A DNA stretch of 64,000 nucleotides, from NCBI RefSeq assembly GCF_000470775.1, contig NC_022438.1, positions 2,480,001-2,544,000 on the forward strand, in the 5' to 3' direction. Positions 42,927 through 52,682 of the stretch are shown here, piece after piece (positions within the stretch are counted from its first letter, which is position 1; each line of letters opens with the position of its first letter). The translations under genes were made by a program, and so were the position numbers. The notes beneath the pieces were generated by a model. The model worked only from the letters and a program-made list of their open reading frames with translations. It made no database searches and was not told the DNA's origin. The stretch comes from Leifsonia xyli subsp. cynodontis DSM 46306. Lineage in GTDB: Bacteria; Actinomycetota; Actinomycetes; Actinomycetales; Microbacteriaceae.

Positions 42927-43298
42927 TCAGTCCGACTTGTCGAGGGTCCCGATCTTGCCGCCCTTGTCGTCGTAGACCGTCAGGGTGCTCCCGGCGACCG
43001 TTCCTCTGGCGGCCTTGTCGAGCCACTCATCGACCCCTTCGCACGCCATCCGCGTGCTCACGATCGGGCCGAAGGAGATCGAGTCGCCGTCGATCGAGCC
43101 CTTGCCCATCAGCCGGTTGCAGCCGTCGGAGCCGGAGAACGAACCGTCGCTCTGGATGGTGAGATTGGGTTTGCCCGCGGCGCTCGACCCCCAGCTCCCC
43201 GCCAGCGCGGCGCTGCCCGGGTTCCCCGCGCACCCGGCGAGGAGCGAGACCGCGGCGAGACCGAGCGCTCCCGCCCGAAGCCATTTCCCAGTGCCCAT
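42927..43298 (-). CDS. META-domain lipoprotein
   Basis: Exported lipoprotein: signal peptide with lipobox LAGC (ALGLAAVSLLAGCAGN), then a META/HslJ domain (GSFSGSDGCNRLMGKGSIDG; FGPIVSTRMACEG). META proteins are linked to envelope stress; the function here is unknown. 123 residues, intact. Convergent with rimK; its stop lies 24 bp past that gene's stop. The following 195 bp (43299-43493) hold nothing recognisable. Confidence 0.8.
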   Translation of the reverse strand: MGTGKWLRAGALGLAAVSLLAGCAGNPGSAALAGSWGSSAAGKPNLTIQSDGSFSGSDGCNRLMGKGSIDGDSISFGPIVSTRMACEGVDEWLDKAARGTVAGSTLTVYDDKGGKIGTLDKSD

Positions 43299-43493
43299 AT
43301 CGTCCCCTTGTCATCGCGGCGGTCGCCTTGGCCCGAGAATAGCGGGCGGGAGGCGACCGCGCACTACAGGATCTCGGCATGCGCACGGGGACTCGTGCCC
43401 TGGGCGGGCATCGTGTGCGTCGGACGCTCGTTCGGGGCCCCGGCGCGTGTTCTGGGGCGCGCACCGGTCCGGCGGGGGACGAGCGGGGTCCGC

Positions 43494-43793
43494 TCAGGCG
43501 CCGGCGGCGGGTCTGGTGTCGGAGCGGAAAGCGGCCACGGCCTGATCGTAGGTGGTGTGCCTGCGCGCGGGGCGCGAGTCCACGGCGGGCGGAACATCCG
43601 TACGGCTCAGAGCGTGCAGCACGAGCTGTTCGACCAGGGCAGCCGCCGTGGTCTCGCGCGCGCGGGCGATGCGCACCAGCGAGGCGAACTCGCGCTCGCC
43701 GAGTCGAAGGGTCAGGGGGATGCCTGCGGGCGCGCGACCCGGACCGTATGCGGATGCGGGCTCAGCAATCTCATTGCTATGAGAATCCTTCAT
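43494..43793 (-). CDS. Small hypothetical protein, possibly DNA-binding
   Basis: A 99-residue protein. The middle (IPLTLRLGEREFASLVRIAR, then RETTAAALVEQLVLHALS) suggests a ribbon-helix-helix-type fold, as in small repressors or antitoxins. No family can be named. ATG 43793 overlaps in ATGA the stop of an upstream 44-codon open frame (43790-43921), which would fit a two-gene unit. Confidence that it is expressed is moderate. Confidence 0.5.
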   Translation of the reverse strand: MKDSHSNEIAEPASAYGPGRAPAGIPLTLRLGEREFASLVRIARARETTAAALVEQLVLHALSRTDVPPAVDSRPARRHTTYDQAVAAFRSDTRPAAGA

Positions 43794-43921
43794 GAGGCGA
43801 TGATGGCATGATCGCGCTCGCTCCAAAAGAGACCAAAGTCCCTCATCTTTCCGTGCTCCGCGATCGCCTGGTCGGCGACCGCTTCCTTGTCGAGCCGGTC
43901 CTCGGGGGAAAGCCTTTGAAA
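43790..43921 (-). pseudogene. Short remnant upstream of the small hypothetical gene
   Basis: A 43-residue open stretch without a start codon, reading LSPEDRLDKEAVADQAIAEH then KMRDFGLFWSERDHAIIAS. Codon use is plausible for a gene. It ends with TGA overlapping the ATG of the next gene, a common operon arrangement. Its 5' part is missing, so it is probably a truncated gene. No family recognised. Confidence 0.35.
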
Positions 43922-44000
43922 TCATGGTCATGATCTTTGGAGAAGCTGTCCCGGCCACGCCGAGCCCTCCGCTCGGAAAAAGCACGGGGACCGAACGGGA

Positions 44001-46429
44001 TCAGCGGTGGTGGCGGCGTTCGAGGGCGGCGCCTTCGACATCGGCGTTCGGGAGGAGACGGTCGAGCCAGCGCGGCAGCCACCAGGCCGAGCGTCCGAGA
44101 AGGTGCATCAAGGCGGGCATGAGCAGCATCCGCACCGCGAAAGCGTCGACCAGGACACCGAAGGCGAGCCCGAATCCGATGGACCGGATCATGGTCGAGT
44201 CGCTGAAGATGAAGCCGCCGAACACCGAGATCATGATGAGCGCTGCGGCCACGACGACGGTCCGCCCGGCCCGGAAGCCCTTCGCCACGGCCAGTCGAGC
44301 CGGTGCTCCGTGCGCACACGCCTCGCGCATCCCCGAGCCGAGGAAGAGCTGGTAGTCCATCGCGAGCCCGAACAGGATGCCGACCAGGATGACGGGCAGG
44401 AAGCTCAGGATAGGCCCGGTGTGGATGCCGAGCGCGTCCGCGCCCCAGCCCCACTGGAACAGCGCCGTGATCGCCCCGTAGGTCGCGAACAGCGACAGGA
44501 TGAACCCGCCGGTCGCGATCAGCGGCACCAGCAGCGACCGGAACACCAGCACCATGATCAGCAGGGACAGCCCGACCACGACGAGCAGGTAGAGCGGCAG
44601 AACGTCCGCGAGGTTGGCCGAGATGTCGAGGTTGATCGCCGTCTGGCCGGAGACGCCGAGGTGGATGTCGCCCTCCACCGGGGGCAGCTCGCGCAGCGCA
44701 CGCACCAGCTTCTCGGTGGACACACTGTTCGGCCCCTCGGCCGGGACGACCTGGAACGCCATCAGCCGGTGGTCGTCCGAGACGGCGATCGGGGCGACGG
44801 CCGTCACATCCTTCTGATCGGCCAGCGTGCGCGCGATGGCGAGCTGCGTCGCCGTCGCCTTCCCGTCGGCGAGGCCGGCCGGGACATCGGCGGTGACAAG
44901 CAGCGGCCCGGTCGCACCGTCTCCGAACGACGCCGCGGTCTGCTGGAACGCGTTGTAGGTGGTCGAGCCGACAGGCTCCGATGACCCGTCCGGCAGCCCG
45001 ACGCGCATGGACAGGGCCGGGATGGCGACGATCAGCAGCCCGACGACGCTCGCCACCACGGTGATGACCGCCCGCCACGTCGACATCGGCTTGGCCTTGG
45101 TGTCGTCGACGTGGACGCTGCCGGCCTTGGCTCGGGCGCGTTTGGTGAGGACGCGCATCCCAAGCAGGCCGAGCAGCGCCGGCGTCAGGGTGACCGCGAT
45201 GAGAACCGCGAGCACGACCGCGACCGCGCCGACCGTTCCCATCAGCCCGAGGAACGGGACGCCGGTCACGTTGAGCGCGAGCAACGCGACCACGACCGTG
45301 GTCCCGGCGAAGACGACGGCGTTCCCGGAGGTGCCGTTCGCGAGTCCCACCGACTCGACCGGGTCGGCTCCTTCGAGCAGCTGGCGCCGGTGCCGTTTTC
45401 ACGATGAAGAGGGAGTAGTCGATGCCGACGGCGAGGCCGAGCATGATCGCGAGCACAGGGGTCACGGACGCCATGTCCACGACGCCCGAGAACGCGAGCG
45501 ATCCGAGCGCGGCGACACCGACCCCGAACAGCGCGGTCGCGACGAGCGAGCCGAGCACGATCGCCGCGAAGACGACGCCGACAGCCTCCCCGGCGCCGAC
45601 GATCTGCGGCACGCCCTGCGCGATGTCCGTCGAGAAGGAGACGTGACTCCATCGATGCGCTTCGACTCGAAGTGGTCCATGACGCCCTGCTTCGCCGCTT
45701 CCGGGAGTTCGAGCCTCTGCTCGGTGAAGGCGACGTTGACCAGCGCGGTGGAGCCATCCGCCGACACGACGCGGATGCCGTCGGCGAGCTTCATCAGCTC
45801 CGCGCCCCGCTGCAGCTCGGTCCGCTTGGAGGCGAGTTCGGCCGCGCCGTCGTCCAGCTTCTTCTGCTGGGCCGCGAGCTCGGCCGCGCCCGCGTCGAGC
45901 TGGGCCTGCTGCGCGTCGAGGGAAGCGGTCGGCATCCCGGGCGGCCTCCAGCTGCTTGCGCGCGGCGTCGAGCTGAGCCTGCGCCGCCGCCTGCGCCTTG
46001 CCCGAATCGAGCTGGGCCTGCCCGGCGTCGAACTGCCGCTGGGCGGCATCCAGCTGCGCTGAGCCGTCGCTCAGCTGTTTCCGCTGCTCGGCGCGCTGGG
46101 CCTCGGTCGCGAACGGGTCGACCACCGTGGCCACATCCTGAAGCCCCTCGGCGCTCGCCACGAGGTCGCTGATCGCGGCGCGCTGGCCGGCGTCCAGCGC
46201 CTCGCCGCCGTCGGCGTGGAAGACGACGGTGCCGGCCGCGCCCGCATAATCCGGAAGCTTCTTCGTGAGTTCGTCGACGACCGCTCCCAGGGCCGTCCCT
46301 GGCACGTCGAAGGCGGTGGAGAGCCCCTTGAAGCCGATGAGGAAGCCGCCGACCGCGATCCCGAGCACCACGATCCAGGCGACGATCACACGCCACGCGC
46401 GCTGAGCCGCGAATGTTCCGATGCGGTAG
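44001..46429 (-). pseudogene. MmpL/RND-family exporter, multiply frameshifted, start cut by IS30
   Basis: Large RND-type lipid or drug exporter. The N-terminus (RIGTFAAQRAWRVIVAWIVV) abuts IS30 copy 2, so the start codons are displaced. A coiled-coil periplasmic loop (QLDAAQRQFDAGQAQLDSGK) leads to three breaks: about 45940, about 45645 (before VSFSTDIAQGVPQIVGAGEA) and about 45395 (after LFIVK, an extra A in an A run). The last frame holds GLANGTSGNAVVFAGTTVVV through GILFGLAMDYQLFLGSGMRE to the end. All hallmarks of MmpL remain, but no product can be made. Confidence 0.87.
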
Positions 46430-47940
46430 CTTGGGTTCTAACGGTCGTTGCAACACCTGGACTTTCTGGGAGTTGTAACGACCGTGGCCCGTTTAAGGAG
46501 CTATTCGAGGGATCGACGCTGTTTCACGCAGGCTGATAAGGACGCGTTCTTCGCGTTGTTCGAGGCGTGTGGGAGCATCACGATCGCGGCGCGTGAGTTG
46601 GGGTTCAACCCGGCGACCTGCGGGACGTGGGTATGGAAGGCCGGCCTGCGCAGCCAGGGGAAAACCGGGACTGGTCCGCATCCAGGAAAGGAACGCTACT
46701 TCCAGTTGCGACGCGATGGCATCTCGCGTCGCGAAGCAGCGGCTGCCGTCGGGGTGAACATCCGCACGGCACGGGATTGGGATAACGGTGTCCGGAAGAC
46801 CGCTCATCGCCGCTATTACCCAGATGGTCGGGTCGTCGATTACAAAACAGGTATGACGACGTTTCTTGACGGCACCGAGACAATCTCGCCGGCGGCGATC
46901 TTTCAGCTGGAGAGGAAGCTCGATCCGCGGTTCCTTTCGCTGGAGGAACGTGAGCAGATCCGGGATCTCCTCCGCGATGGGTTGTCACTGCGGAGCATCG
47001 CCGCCCAGCTGCGGCGGTCGCCATCCACGATCAGTCGGGAAATCTCCCGGAACCGGTCCTCGACCGGGATCTATCACCCCTTCGCAGCACATCGCTACTC
47101 GGCGAAGCGTCGCCCACGGCCAAAGCCGCGAAGACTGGTGACAGAGCTGCGGTTGCGTGCTTTCGTTGAGTCGAAGCTGGCGTTGCGGTGGTCTCCCGAG
47201 CAGATCACTCGAGCCCTGATCCGTCAGTTCCCGGACGACGTTGGGATGCGAGTGGCGACCGAGACGATCTACCAGACGCTCTATCTCCAAGGACGCGGCC
47301 AGCTGCGCCGTGATCTCGCGACAGCGCTGCGTACCGGGCGCGCACGTCGCCGACCGAACCGGGGAACCAACGCACGTCGTTCGCGGTTCGTCGACCCGAT
47401 GCTCATGATCTCCGAGCGCCCCGCTGAGGTCGCTGATCGTGCTGTTCCAGGGCATTGGGAAGGCGATCTCATCATCGGCGCTGACCACGCCAGCGCGATC
47501 GGCACCCTCGTCGAGCGAACCACCAGGTTCGTGATGCTCGTCCACCTCCCGACCGACCACGCTGCCGAGACCGTCCGCGATGGCCTCATTCGGACGATGA
47601 GCGGCCTGCCGGCCGAACTGAAGAAGTCGCTGACCTGGGACCAGGGTGCGGAGATGGCCGCCCACAAGACGTTCACGATCGCCACCGACATGGACGTCTA
47701 CTTCTGCGACCCAGCCTCGCCCTGGCAGCGCGGTTCTAACGAGAACACGAACGGGTTGCTGAGGCAGTACTTCCCGAAGGGCACCGACCTCTCACAGCAC
47801 TCGCCCGCGGACCTTGCCCGAGTCGCACACGAACTCAACACCCGCCCACGCAAAACGCTCGGCTGGGAAACCCCAGCCCAGCGCCTCGCTAAACTACCTA
47901 CCAGCTAATCGTCGTGTTGCAACGACCACTAGAATCCGCC
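46430..47940 (+). mobile_element. IS30-family insertion sequence, copy 2
   Basis: The 1511-bp element in plus orientation. Left flank TAG (46427-46429). On the right, two bases (TC) follow the element before another TAG (47943-47945), so the 3-bp duplication is TAG only if two bases were added. It lies between the mmpL start and purD and reaches to within 14 bases of the purD start codon. Confidence 0.92.
46448..47908 (+). CDS. IS30-family transposase (copy 2)
   Basis: Translates identically, residue for residue, to copies 1 and 3 (486 residues, same DDE motifs as described for copy 1). The TTG at 46448 lies in the terminal repeat; GTG 46484 is an alternative start. Intact. It reads toward purD, so readthrough could add to purD expression. 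Confidence 0.92.
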   Translation: MQHLDFLGVVTTVARLRSYSRDRRCFTQADKDAFFALFEACGSITIAARELGFNPATCGTWVWKAGLRSQGKTGTGPHPGKERYFQLRRDGISRREAAAAVGVNIRTARDWDNGVRKTAHRRYYPDGRVVDYKTGMTTFLDGTETISPAAIFQLERKLDPRFLSLEEREQIRDLLRDGLSLRSIAAQLRRSPSTISREISRNRSSTGIYHPFAAHRYSAKRRPRPKPRRLVTELRLRAFVESKLALRWSPEQITRALIRQFPDDVGMRVATETIYQTLYLQGRGQLRRDLATALRTGRARRRPNRGTNARRSRFVDPMLMISERPAEVADRAVPGHWEGDLIIGADHASAIGTLVERTTRFVMLVHLPTDHAAETVRDGLIRTMSGLPAELKKSLTWDQGAEMAAHKTFTIATDMDVYFCDPASPWQRGSNENTNGLLRQYFPKGTDLSQHSPADLARVAHELNTRPRKTLGWETPAQRLAKLPTS

Positions 47941-47942
47941 TC

Positions 47943-47948
47943 TAGCAT
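47943..47948 (+). promoter_or_regulatory. Leaderless -10 box of purD at the IS30 junction
   Basis: TAGCAT followed by exactly six bases and GTG 47955. The TAG is the apparent target duplication of IS30 copy 2, so the -10 box was kept while the native -35 was displaced. A TTGCAA within the IS end lies 20 bases upstream. Confidence 0.58.
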
Positions 47949-47954
47949 GGGGGC

Positions 47955-49208
47955 GTGAAGATTCTGGTCCTCGGTTCCGGTGCCCGCGAGCACGCCATCA
48001 TCACTGCTCTCCTGGCGGAGCGGGCCGGCCACGAGATCGTGGCTGCCCCCGGCAACGCGGGCATCGCCGCCGACGTAGCGGTCGAGCCGGGTCTGGACAC
48101 GCTGAACGGCGCGGCCGTCACCGCGTTCGCGATCGAGAACGGCTTCGAGCTCGTCGTCATCGGCCCCGAGGCTCCGCTGGTCGCGGGCGTGGCCGATCCG
48201 CTGCGCACGCACGGCATCCCGGTTTTCGGCCCGGGACGGGCGGCCGCTCAGCTCGAGGGCTCCAAGACCTTCGCGAAGCGGATCATGGACGAAGCGGGCG
48301 TCCCCACCGGCCGGGCCGTGCGAGCGGCCACCCTGGCCGAGGCCGGAAGCGCCCTGGACGAGTTCGGCGCGCCCTACGTCGTCAAAGCCGACGGGCTGGC
48401 AGCCGGCAAGGGCGTCATCGTCACGGAGGACCGGGAGGCGGCGCTCGCCCACGCGGAGCGCTACCTCACGCACGGCAGCGTCCTCGTCGAGGAGTTCCTG
48501 GACGGCGAGGAGGTCTCCCTCTTCCTCGTGAGCGACGGCCACACCGTGCTCCCGCTCAGCCCGGCGCAGGACTACAAGCGCCTGCTCAACGACGACGCTG
48601 GCCCCAACACCGGCGGGATGGGCGCCTACTCGCCGCTAGCCTGGCTCCCGGAGACCTTCGTGGACGAGGTGATCGACACCGTCGCCCTGCCCACCGTGCG
48701 CCAGCTCGCGGCCGAGCAGACGCCGTTCATCGGACTGCTCTACTGCGGTCTCATCGTCACCGCGACGGGCATCCGGGTCATCGAGTTCAACGCGCGCTTC
48801 GGCGACCCCGAGACGCAGGTCGTCCTCCCGCGGCTGGTGACCCCGCTCTCGACCCTGCTCTTCGCCGCCGCGACCGGCACACTGTCCGGGATGCCGCGTC
48901 CCGAGTTCGCGCCCGACACCGCCGTGACCGTCGTGCTGGCGAGCGAGGGCTACCCGGAGTCCCCGCGCACCGGCCGGCCGATCGCCGGGCTGGAGGAAGC
49001 CGCCGCCGTCCCGGAGGTGACCATCGCCCACGCCGCCACCGCCCGCGACGAGGCGACCGGCGCCCTCCTGGCGACCGGTGGCCGCGTCCTGTCGGTCGTC
49101 GCGCGCGGCGCCACGTTCGCCGACGCCCGCACGCGCGCCTACGACGCCCTCTCCCGCATCCGCCTCGACGGCTCCCAGTACCGCACCGACATCGCCGCCC
49201 GCGCCTAA
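47955..49208 (+). CDS. purD: Phosphoribosylamine--glycine ligase
   Basis: ATP-grasp enzyme of purine synthesis (step 2). Typical blocks: MKILVLGSGAREHAIITALL, VVIGPEAPLVAGVADPLR, PYVVKADGLAAGKGVIV and VIEFNARFGDPETQVVLPRL. 417 residues, complete, GTG 47955 with a leaderless promoter. purC lies 98 bp downstream past a hairpin, with its own -10. Intact despite IS30 just upstream; its expression may have changed. Confidence 0.95.
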   Translation: MKILVLGSGAREHAIITALLAERAGHEIVAAPGNAGIAADVAVEPGLDTLNGAAVTAFAIENGFELVVIGPEAPLVAGVADPLRTHGIPVFGPGRAAAQLEGSKTFAKRIMDEAGVPTGRAVRAATLAEAGSALDEFGAPYVVKADGLAAGKGVIVTEDREAALAHAERYLTHGSVLVEEFLDGEEVSLFLVSDGHTVLPLSPAQDYKRLLNDDAGPNTGGMGAYSPLAWLPETFVDEVIDTVALPTVRQLAAEQTPFIGLLYCGLIVTATGIRVIEFNARFGDPETQVVLPRLVTPLSTLLFAAATGTLSGMPRPEFAPDTAVTVVLASEGYPESPRTGRPIAGLEEAAAVPEVTIAHAATARDEATGALLATGGRVLSVVARGATFADARTRAYDALSRIRLDGSQYRTDIAARA

Positions 49209-49219
49209 CCAGCCATCCA

Positions 49220-49270
49220 TTCCTCAGTTCTTCCGGGATTTTCCGGCGTTTCGGCGGAAGAAGTGAGGAA
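49220..49270 (+). terminator. Hairpin between purD and purC
   Basis: TTCCTCAGTTCTTCCG (49220-49235) pairs with CGGAAGAAGTGAGGAA (49255-49270), 15 of 16 bp, loop of 19. It starts 12 bp after the purD stop. No T-tract; termination or mRNA protection is inferred. Confidence 0.62.
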
Positions 49271-49294
49271 GCGGCGGCTGAAGCGGGGGAAGCC

Positions 49295-49300
49295 TAGGAT
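49295..49300 (+). promoter_or_regulatory. Leaderless -10 box of purC
   Basis: TAGGAT, then six G, then GTG 49307. The run of seven G crosses the start codon. Confidence 0.6.
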
Positions 49301-49306
49301 GGGGGG

Positions 49307-50206
49307 GTGAGGGAAATGCCGGGGTGGAAGCGTGTGTATTCGGGGAAGGTGCGGGACCTTTTCGTGCCGGAGGCCGCCGAGGGGCTGAACGACGCCGACA
49401 CCGTGCTCGTGGTCGCGAGCGACCGCGTCAGCGCCTTCGACCACGTCCTCGAGCCGGGCATCCCGGGCAAAGGCGAGCTCCTGACCACGCTGAGTCTGTG
49501 GTGGTTCGATCGGCTGGACGTACACAACCATCTGATCCCGGATCACACCCTGGAGGGCGAACGCGTCGGAGAGCGCATCCCCGCCGCGGTCTCCGGGCGG
49601 TCGATGCTGGTGAAGCCGCTCGACATGTTCCCGATCGAGTGCGTGGTCCGCGGCTACCTGACGGGAAGCGGATGGCGGGAGTACCAGGAGAGTCAGAGCG
49701 TGTGCGGCCTCCCGCTGCCGGCCGGGCTCGCCGACGGCGACCGGCTGCCGGAGCCGATCTACACCCCGGCCTGGAAGGCGCCGCTCGGGAAGCACGACGA
49801 GAACATCAGCTACGAGCGCACCGTCGAATTGGTGGGCGCCGAGGCGGCCGAGAGGCTGCGGGAGCTGTCGCTTGCCGTCTACGGGCGCGGCGCGGCGATC
49901 GCGGAGGAGCGGGGCGTGATCATCGCCGACACGAAGTTCGAGTTCGGGGCCGACCGCGAGACCGGCGAGATCACGCTCGCCGACGAGGTGCTGACGAGCG
50001 ACTCCAGCCGATACTGGGACGCGGCGGCGGCCAGTGACGGCCGCACGCCGAAGGAGCGGATGGCGAGCTTCGACAAGCAGATCGTCCGCGACTGGCTGGC
50101 GGCGAACTGGGACAGGACGGGAACGCCCCCGGTGCTGCCCGCGGAGATCGTGGAGCGGACGGCCGGGCGCTACCGCGCGCTCGTGGAGCGGTTGACCGGG
50201 GCCTGA
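49307..50206 (+). CDS. purC: SAICAR synthase
   Basis: Adds aspartate to CAIR in purine synthesis. Core motifs: YSGKVRDLF, VASDRVSAFDHVLEPGIPGK, CVVRGYLTGSGWREYQ, IIADTKFEFG and LTSDSSRYW. 299 residues, normal length, GTG 49307. Follows purD with its own promoter. Intact. Confidence 0.95.
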   Translation: MREMPGWKRVYSGKVRDLFVPEAAEGLNDADTVLVVASDRVSAFDHVLEPGIPGKGELLTTLSLWWFDRLDVHNHLIPDHTLEGERVGERIPAAVSGRSMLVKPLDMFPIECVVRGYLTGSGWREYQESQSVCGLPLPAGLADGDRLPEPIYTPAWKAPLGKHDENISYERTVELVGAEAAERLRELSLAVYGRGAAIAEERGVIIADTKFEFGADRETGEITLADEVLTSDSSRYWDAAAASDGRTPKERMASFDKQIVRDWLAANWDRTGTPPVLPAEIVERTAGRYRALVERLTGA

Positions 50207-50272
50207 CGGCCCTGCCCTGACCTGACCTGCGGGACGCGAAATTTCCGCGGTGCCTCCCACGTTGCACCGCGC

Positions 50273-51139
50273 ATGGCCGAACTCCTCCCCGCCGATTCCA
50301 CGATGGGTGCGGTGACGCTCCGGGTCGCCGACCTGGACACGTTGACCGCCTACTACCGCGATGCCGTCACCCTCTCCGTGCTCACCGCCGAGGGCGAACG
50401 GGTCGTCCTCGGCCGGGGGAGCGTCCCCGCCGTCATCCTGGAGCACGCGCCGGAGCTCCGGCACGCGGGACCGGGGGAGGCGGGGCTCTTCCACACAGCG
50501 ATCCTCTTCGACAGCGAGGAGGCGCTGGCGGCTGCTGTCCACTCCGTCGCACGGCACGCACCGGGGACCTTCACCGGCAGCGCCGACCACCTCGTGAGCA
50601 AAGCGTTCTACTTCACCGACCCCGAAGGCAACGGGGTGGAGCTGTACTGGGACCGCGACCGGAGCCAGTGGAGCTGGACGCACGGACAGGTCGAGATGGA
50701 CAGGCTGTTCATCGACCCGAACCAATTCCTGCAGGAACATCTCACCGAGCGCGGGGCCGCCCTGGCCGAGGGCGCGACACCGTTCGGGGAGGCGGCCGTC
50801 GGCCACATCCACCTCTCCATCGGTGATCTGGCGTCGGCGCGTGAGTTCTACGCCGAGCGCCTCGGGTTCGAGGTGACGGCCACGTTCGGGAATTCGGCGC
50901 TCTTCGTCTCCGCCGGCGGCTACCATCACCACCTCGGGATGAACACCTGGAACAGTCGCGGCGCAGGACGGCGCGGCCTCGCACTCGGACTCGGCGAGGT
51001 CGAGATCCGCGTGCCCGGCCGGGACGATCTGGGCGCGCTGACGGAGCGGATGCAGCACTACGGCGTGCCCACCCGCGACGACGGCCGGACGGTCTCCTTC
51101 GAAGACCCGTGGGCGAACGCGGTGCGCGTGGTCGCCTGA
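50273..51139 (+). CDS. VOC-family ring-cleaving dioxygenase-like protein
   Basis: Two tandem vicinal-oxygen-chelate modules: residues 10-125 (MGAVTLRVADLDTLTAYYRD; GLFHTAILFDSEEAL; DPEGNGVELYWDRDR) and 170-285 (VGHIHLSIGDLASAREFYAE; GYHHHLGMNTW; SFEDPWANAVRVV). The metal ligand histidines and Glu positions suit an Fe/Mn dioxygenase of the CatE type, but the substrate is unknown. ATG 50273. Convergent with the DHA2 transporter; a shared terminator was split by IS30 copy 3. Intact. Confidence 0.83.
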   Translation: MAELLPADSTMGAVTLRVADLDTLTAYYRDAVTLSVLTAEGERVVLGRGSVPAVILEHAPELRHAGPGEAGLFHTAILFDSEEALAAAVHSVARHAPGTFTGSADHLVSKAFYFTDPEGNGVELYWDRDRSQWSWTHGQVEMDRLFIDPNQFLQEHLTERGAALAEGATPFGEAAVGHIHLSIGDLASAREFYAERLGFEVTATFGNSALFVSAGGYHHHLGMNTWNSRGAGRRGLALGLGEVEIRVPGRDDLGALTERMQHYGVPTRDDGRTVSFEDPWANAVRVVA

Positions 51140-51171
51140 TCCGGCCGAAGCCGAAGGCCCCCTCGCGAACC

Positions 51172-52682
51172 GGCGGATTCTAGTGGTCGTTGCAACACGA
51201 CGATTAGCTGGTAGGTAGTTTAGCGAGGCGCTGGGCTGGGGTTTCCCAGCCGAGCGTTTTGCGTGGGCGGGTGTTGAGTTCGTGTGCGACTCGGGCAAGG
51301 TCCGCGGGCGAGTGCTGTGAGAGGTCGGTGCCCTTCGGGAAGTACTGCCTCAGCAACCCGTTCGTGTTCTCGTTAGAACCGCGCTGCCAGGGCGAGGCTG
51401 GGTCGCAGAAGTAGACGTCCATGTCGGTGGCGATCGTGAACGTCTTGTGGGCGGCCATCTCCGCACCCTGGTCCCAGGTCAGCGACTTCTTCAGTTCGGC
51501 CGGCAGGCCGCTCATCGTCCGAATGAGGCCATCGCGGACGGTCTCGGCAGCGTGGTCGGTCGGGAGGTGGACGAGCATCACGAACCTGGTGGTTCGCTCG
51601 ACGAGGGTGCCGATCGCGCTGGCGTGGTCAGCGCCGATGATGAGATCGCCTTCCCAATGCCCTGGAACAGCACGATCAGCGACCTCAGCGGGGCGCTCGG
51701 AGATCATGAGCATCGGGTCGACGAACCGCGAACGACGTGCGTTGGTTCCCCGGTTCGGTCGGCGACGTGCGCGCCCGGTACGCAGCGCTGTCGCGAGATC
51801 ACGGCGCAGCTGGCCGCGTCCTTGGAGATAGAGCGTCTGGTAGATCGTCTCGGTCGCCACTCGCATCCCAACGTCGTCCGGGAACTGACGGATCAGGGCT
51901 CGAGTGATCTGCTCGGGAGACCACCGCAACGCCAGCTTCGACTCAACGAAAGCACGCAACCGCAGCTCTGTCACCAGTCTTCGCGGCTTTGGCCGTGGGC
52001 GACGCTTCGCCGAGTAGCGATGTGCTGCGAAGGGGTGATAGATCCCGGTCGAGGACCGGTTCCGGGAGATTTCCCGACTGATCGTGGATGGCGACCGCCG
52101 CAGCTGGGCGGCGATGCTCCGCAGTGACAACCCATCGCGGAGGAGATCCCGGATCTGCTCACGTTCCTCCAGCGAAAGGAACCGCGGATCGAGCTTCCTC
52201 TCCAGCTGAAAGATCGCCGCCGGCGAGATTGTCTCGGTGCCGTCAAGAAACGTCGTCATACCTGTTTTGTAATCGACGACCCGACCATCTGGGTAATAGC
52301 GGCGATGAGCGGTCTTCCGGACACCGTTATCCCAATCCCGTGCCGTGCGGATGTTCACCCCGACGGCAGCCGCTGCTTCGCGACGCGAGATGCCATCGCG
52401 TCGCAACTGGAAGTAGCGTTCCTTTCCTGGATGCGGACCAGTCCCGGTTTTCCCCTGGCTGCGCAGGCCGGCCTTCCATACCCACGTCCCGCAGGTCGCC
52501 GGGTTGAACCCCAACTCACGCGCCGCGATCGTGATGCTCCCACACGCCTCGAACAACGCGAAGAACGCGTCCTTATCAGCCTGCGTGAAACAGCGTCGAT
52601 CCCTCGAATAGCTCCTTAAACGGGCCACGGTCGTTACAACTCCCAGAAAGTCCAGGTGTTGCAACGACCGTTAGAACCCAAG
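51172..52682 (-). mobile_element. IS30-family insertion sequence, copy 3
   Basis: The 1511-bp element in minus orientation, flanked by ACC on both sides (51169-51171 and 52683-52685). It lies exactly in the 4-base loop of a terminator hairpin between two convergent genes; neither coding region is damaged. Confidence 0.95.
51204..52664 (-). CDS. IS30-family transposase (copy 3)
   Basis: Identical translation to copies 1 and 2 (486 residues). The DDE motifs are intact. The start is TTG 52664 in the terminal repeat or the in-frame GTG 36 bases downstream. Confidence 0.92.
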   Translation of the reverse strand: MQHLDFLGVVTTVARLRSYSRDRRCFTQADKDAFFALFEACGSITIAARELGFNPATCGTWVWKAGLRSQGKTGTGPHPGKERYFQLRRDGISRREAAAAVGVNIRTARDWDNGVRKTAHRRYYPDGRVVDYKTGMTTFLDGTETISPAAIFQLERKLDPRFLSLEEREQIRDLLRDGLSLRSIAAQLRRSPSTISREISRNRSSTGIYHPFAAHRYSAKRRPRPKPRRLVTELRLRAFVESKLALRWSPEQITRALIRQFPDDVGMRVATETIYQTLYLQGRGQLRRDLATALRTGRARRRPNRGTNARRSRFVDPMLMISERPAEVADRAVPGHWEGDLIIGADHASAIGTLVERTTRFVMLVHLPTDHAAETVRDGLIRTMSGLPAELKKSLTWDQGAEMAAHKTFTIATDMDVYFCDPASPWQRGSNENTNGLLRQYFPKGTDLSQHSPADLARVAHELNTRPRKTLGWETPAQRLAKLPTS

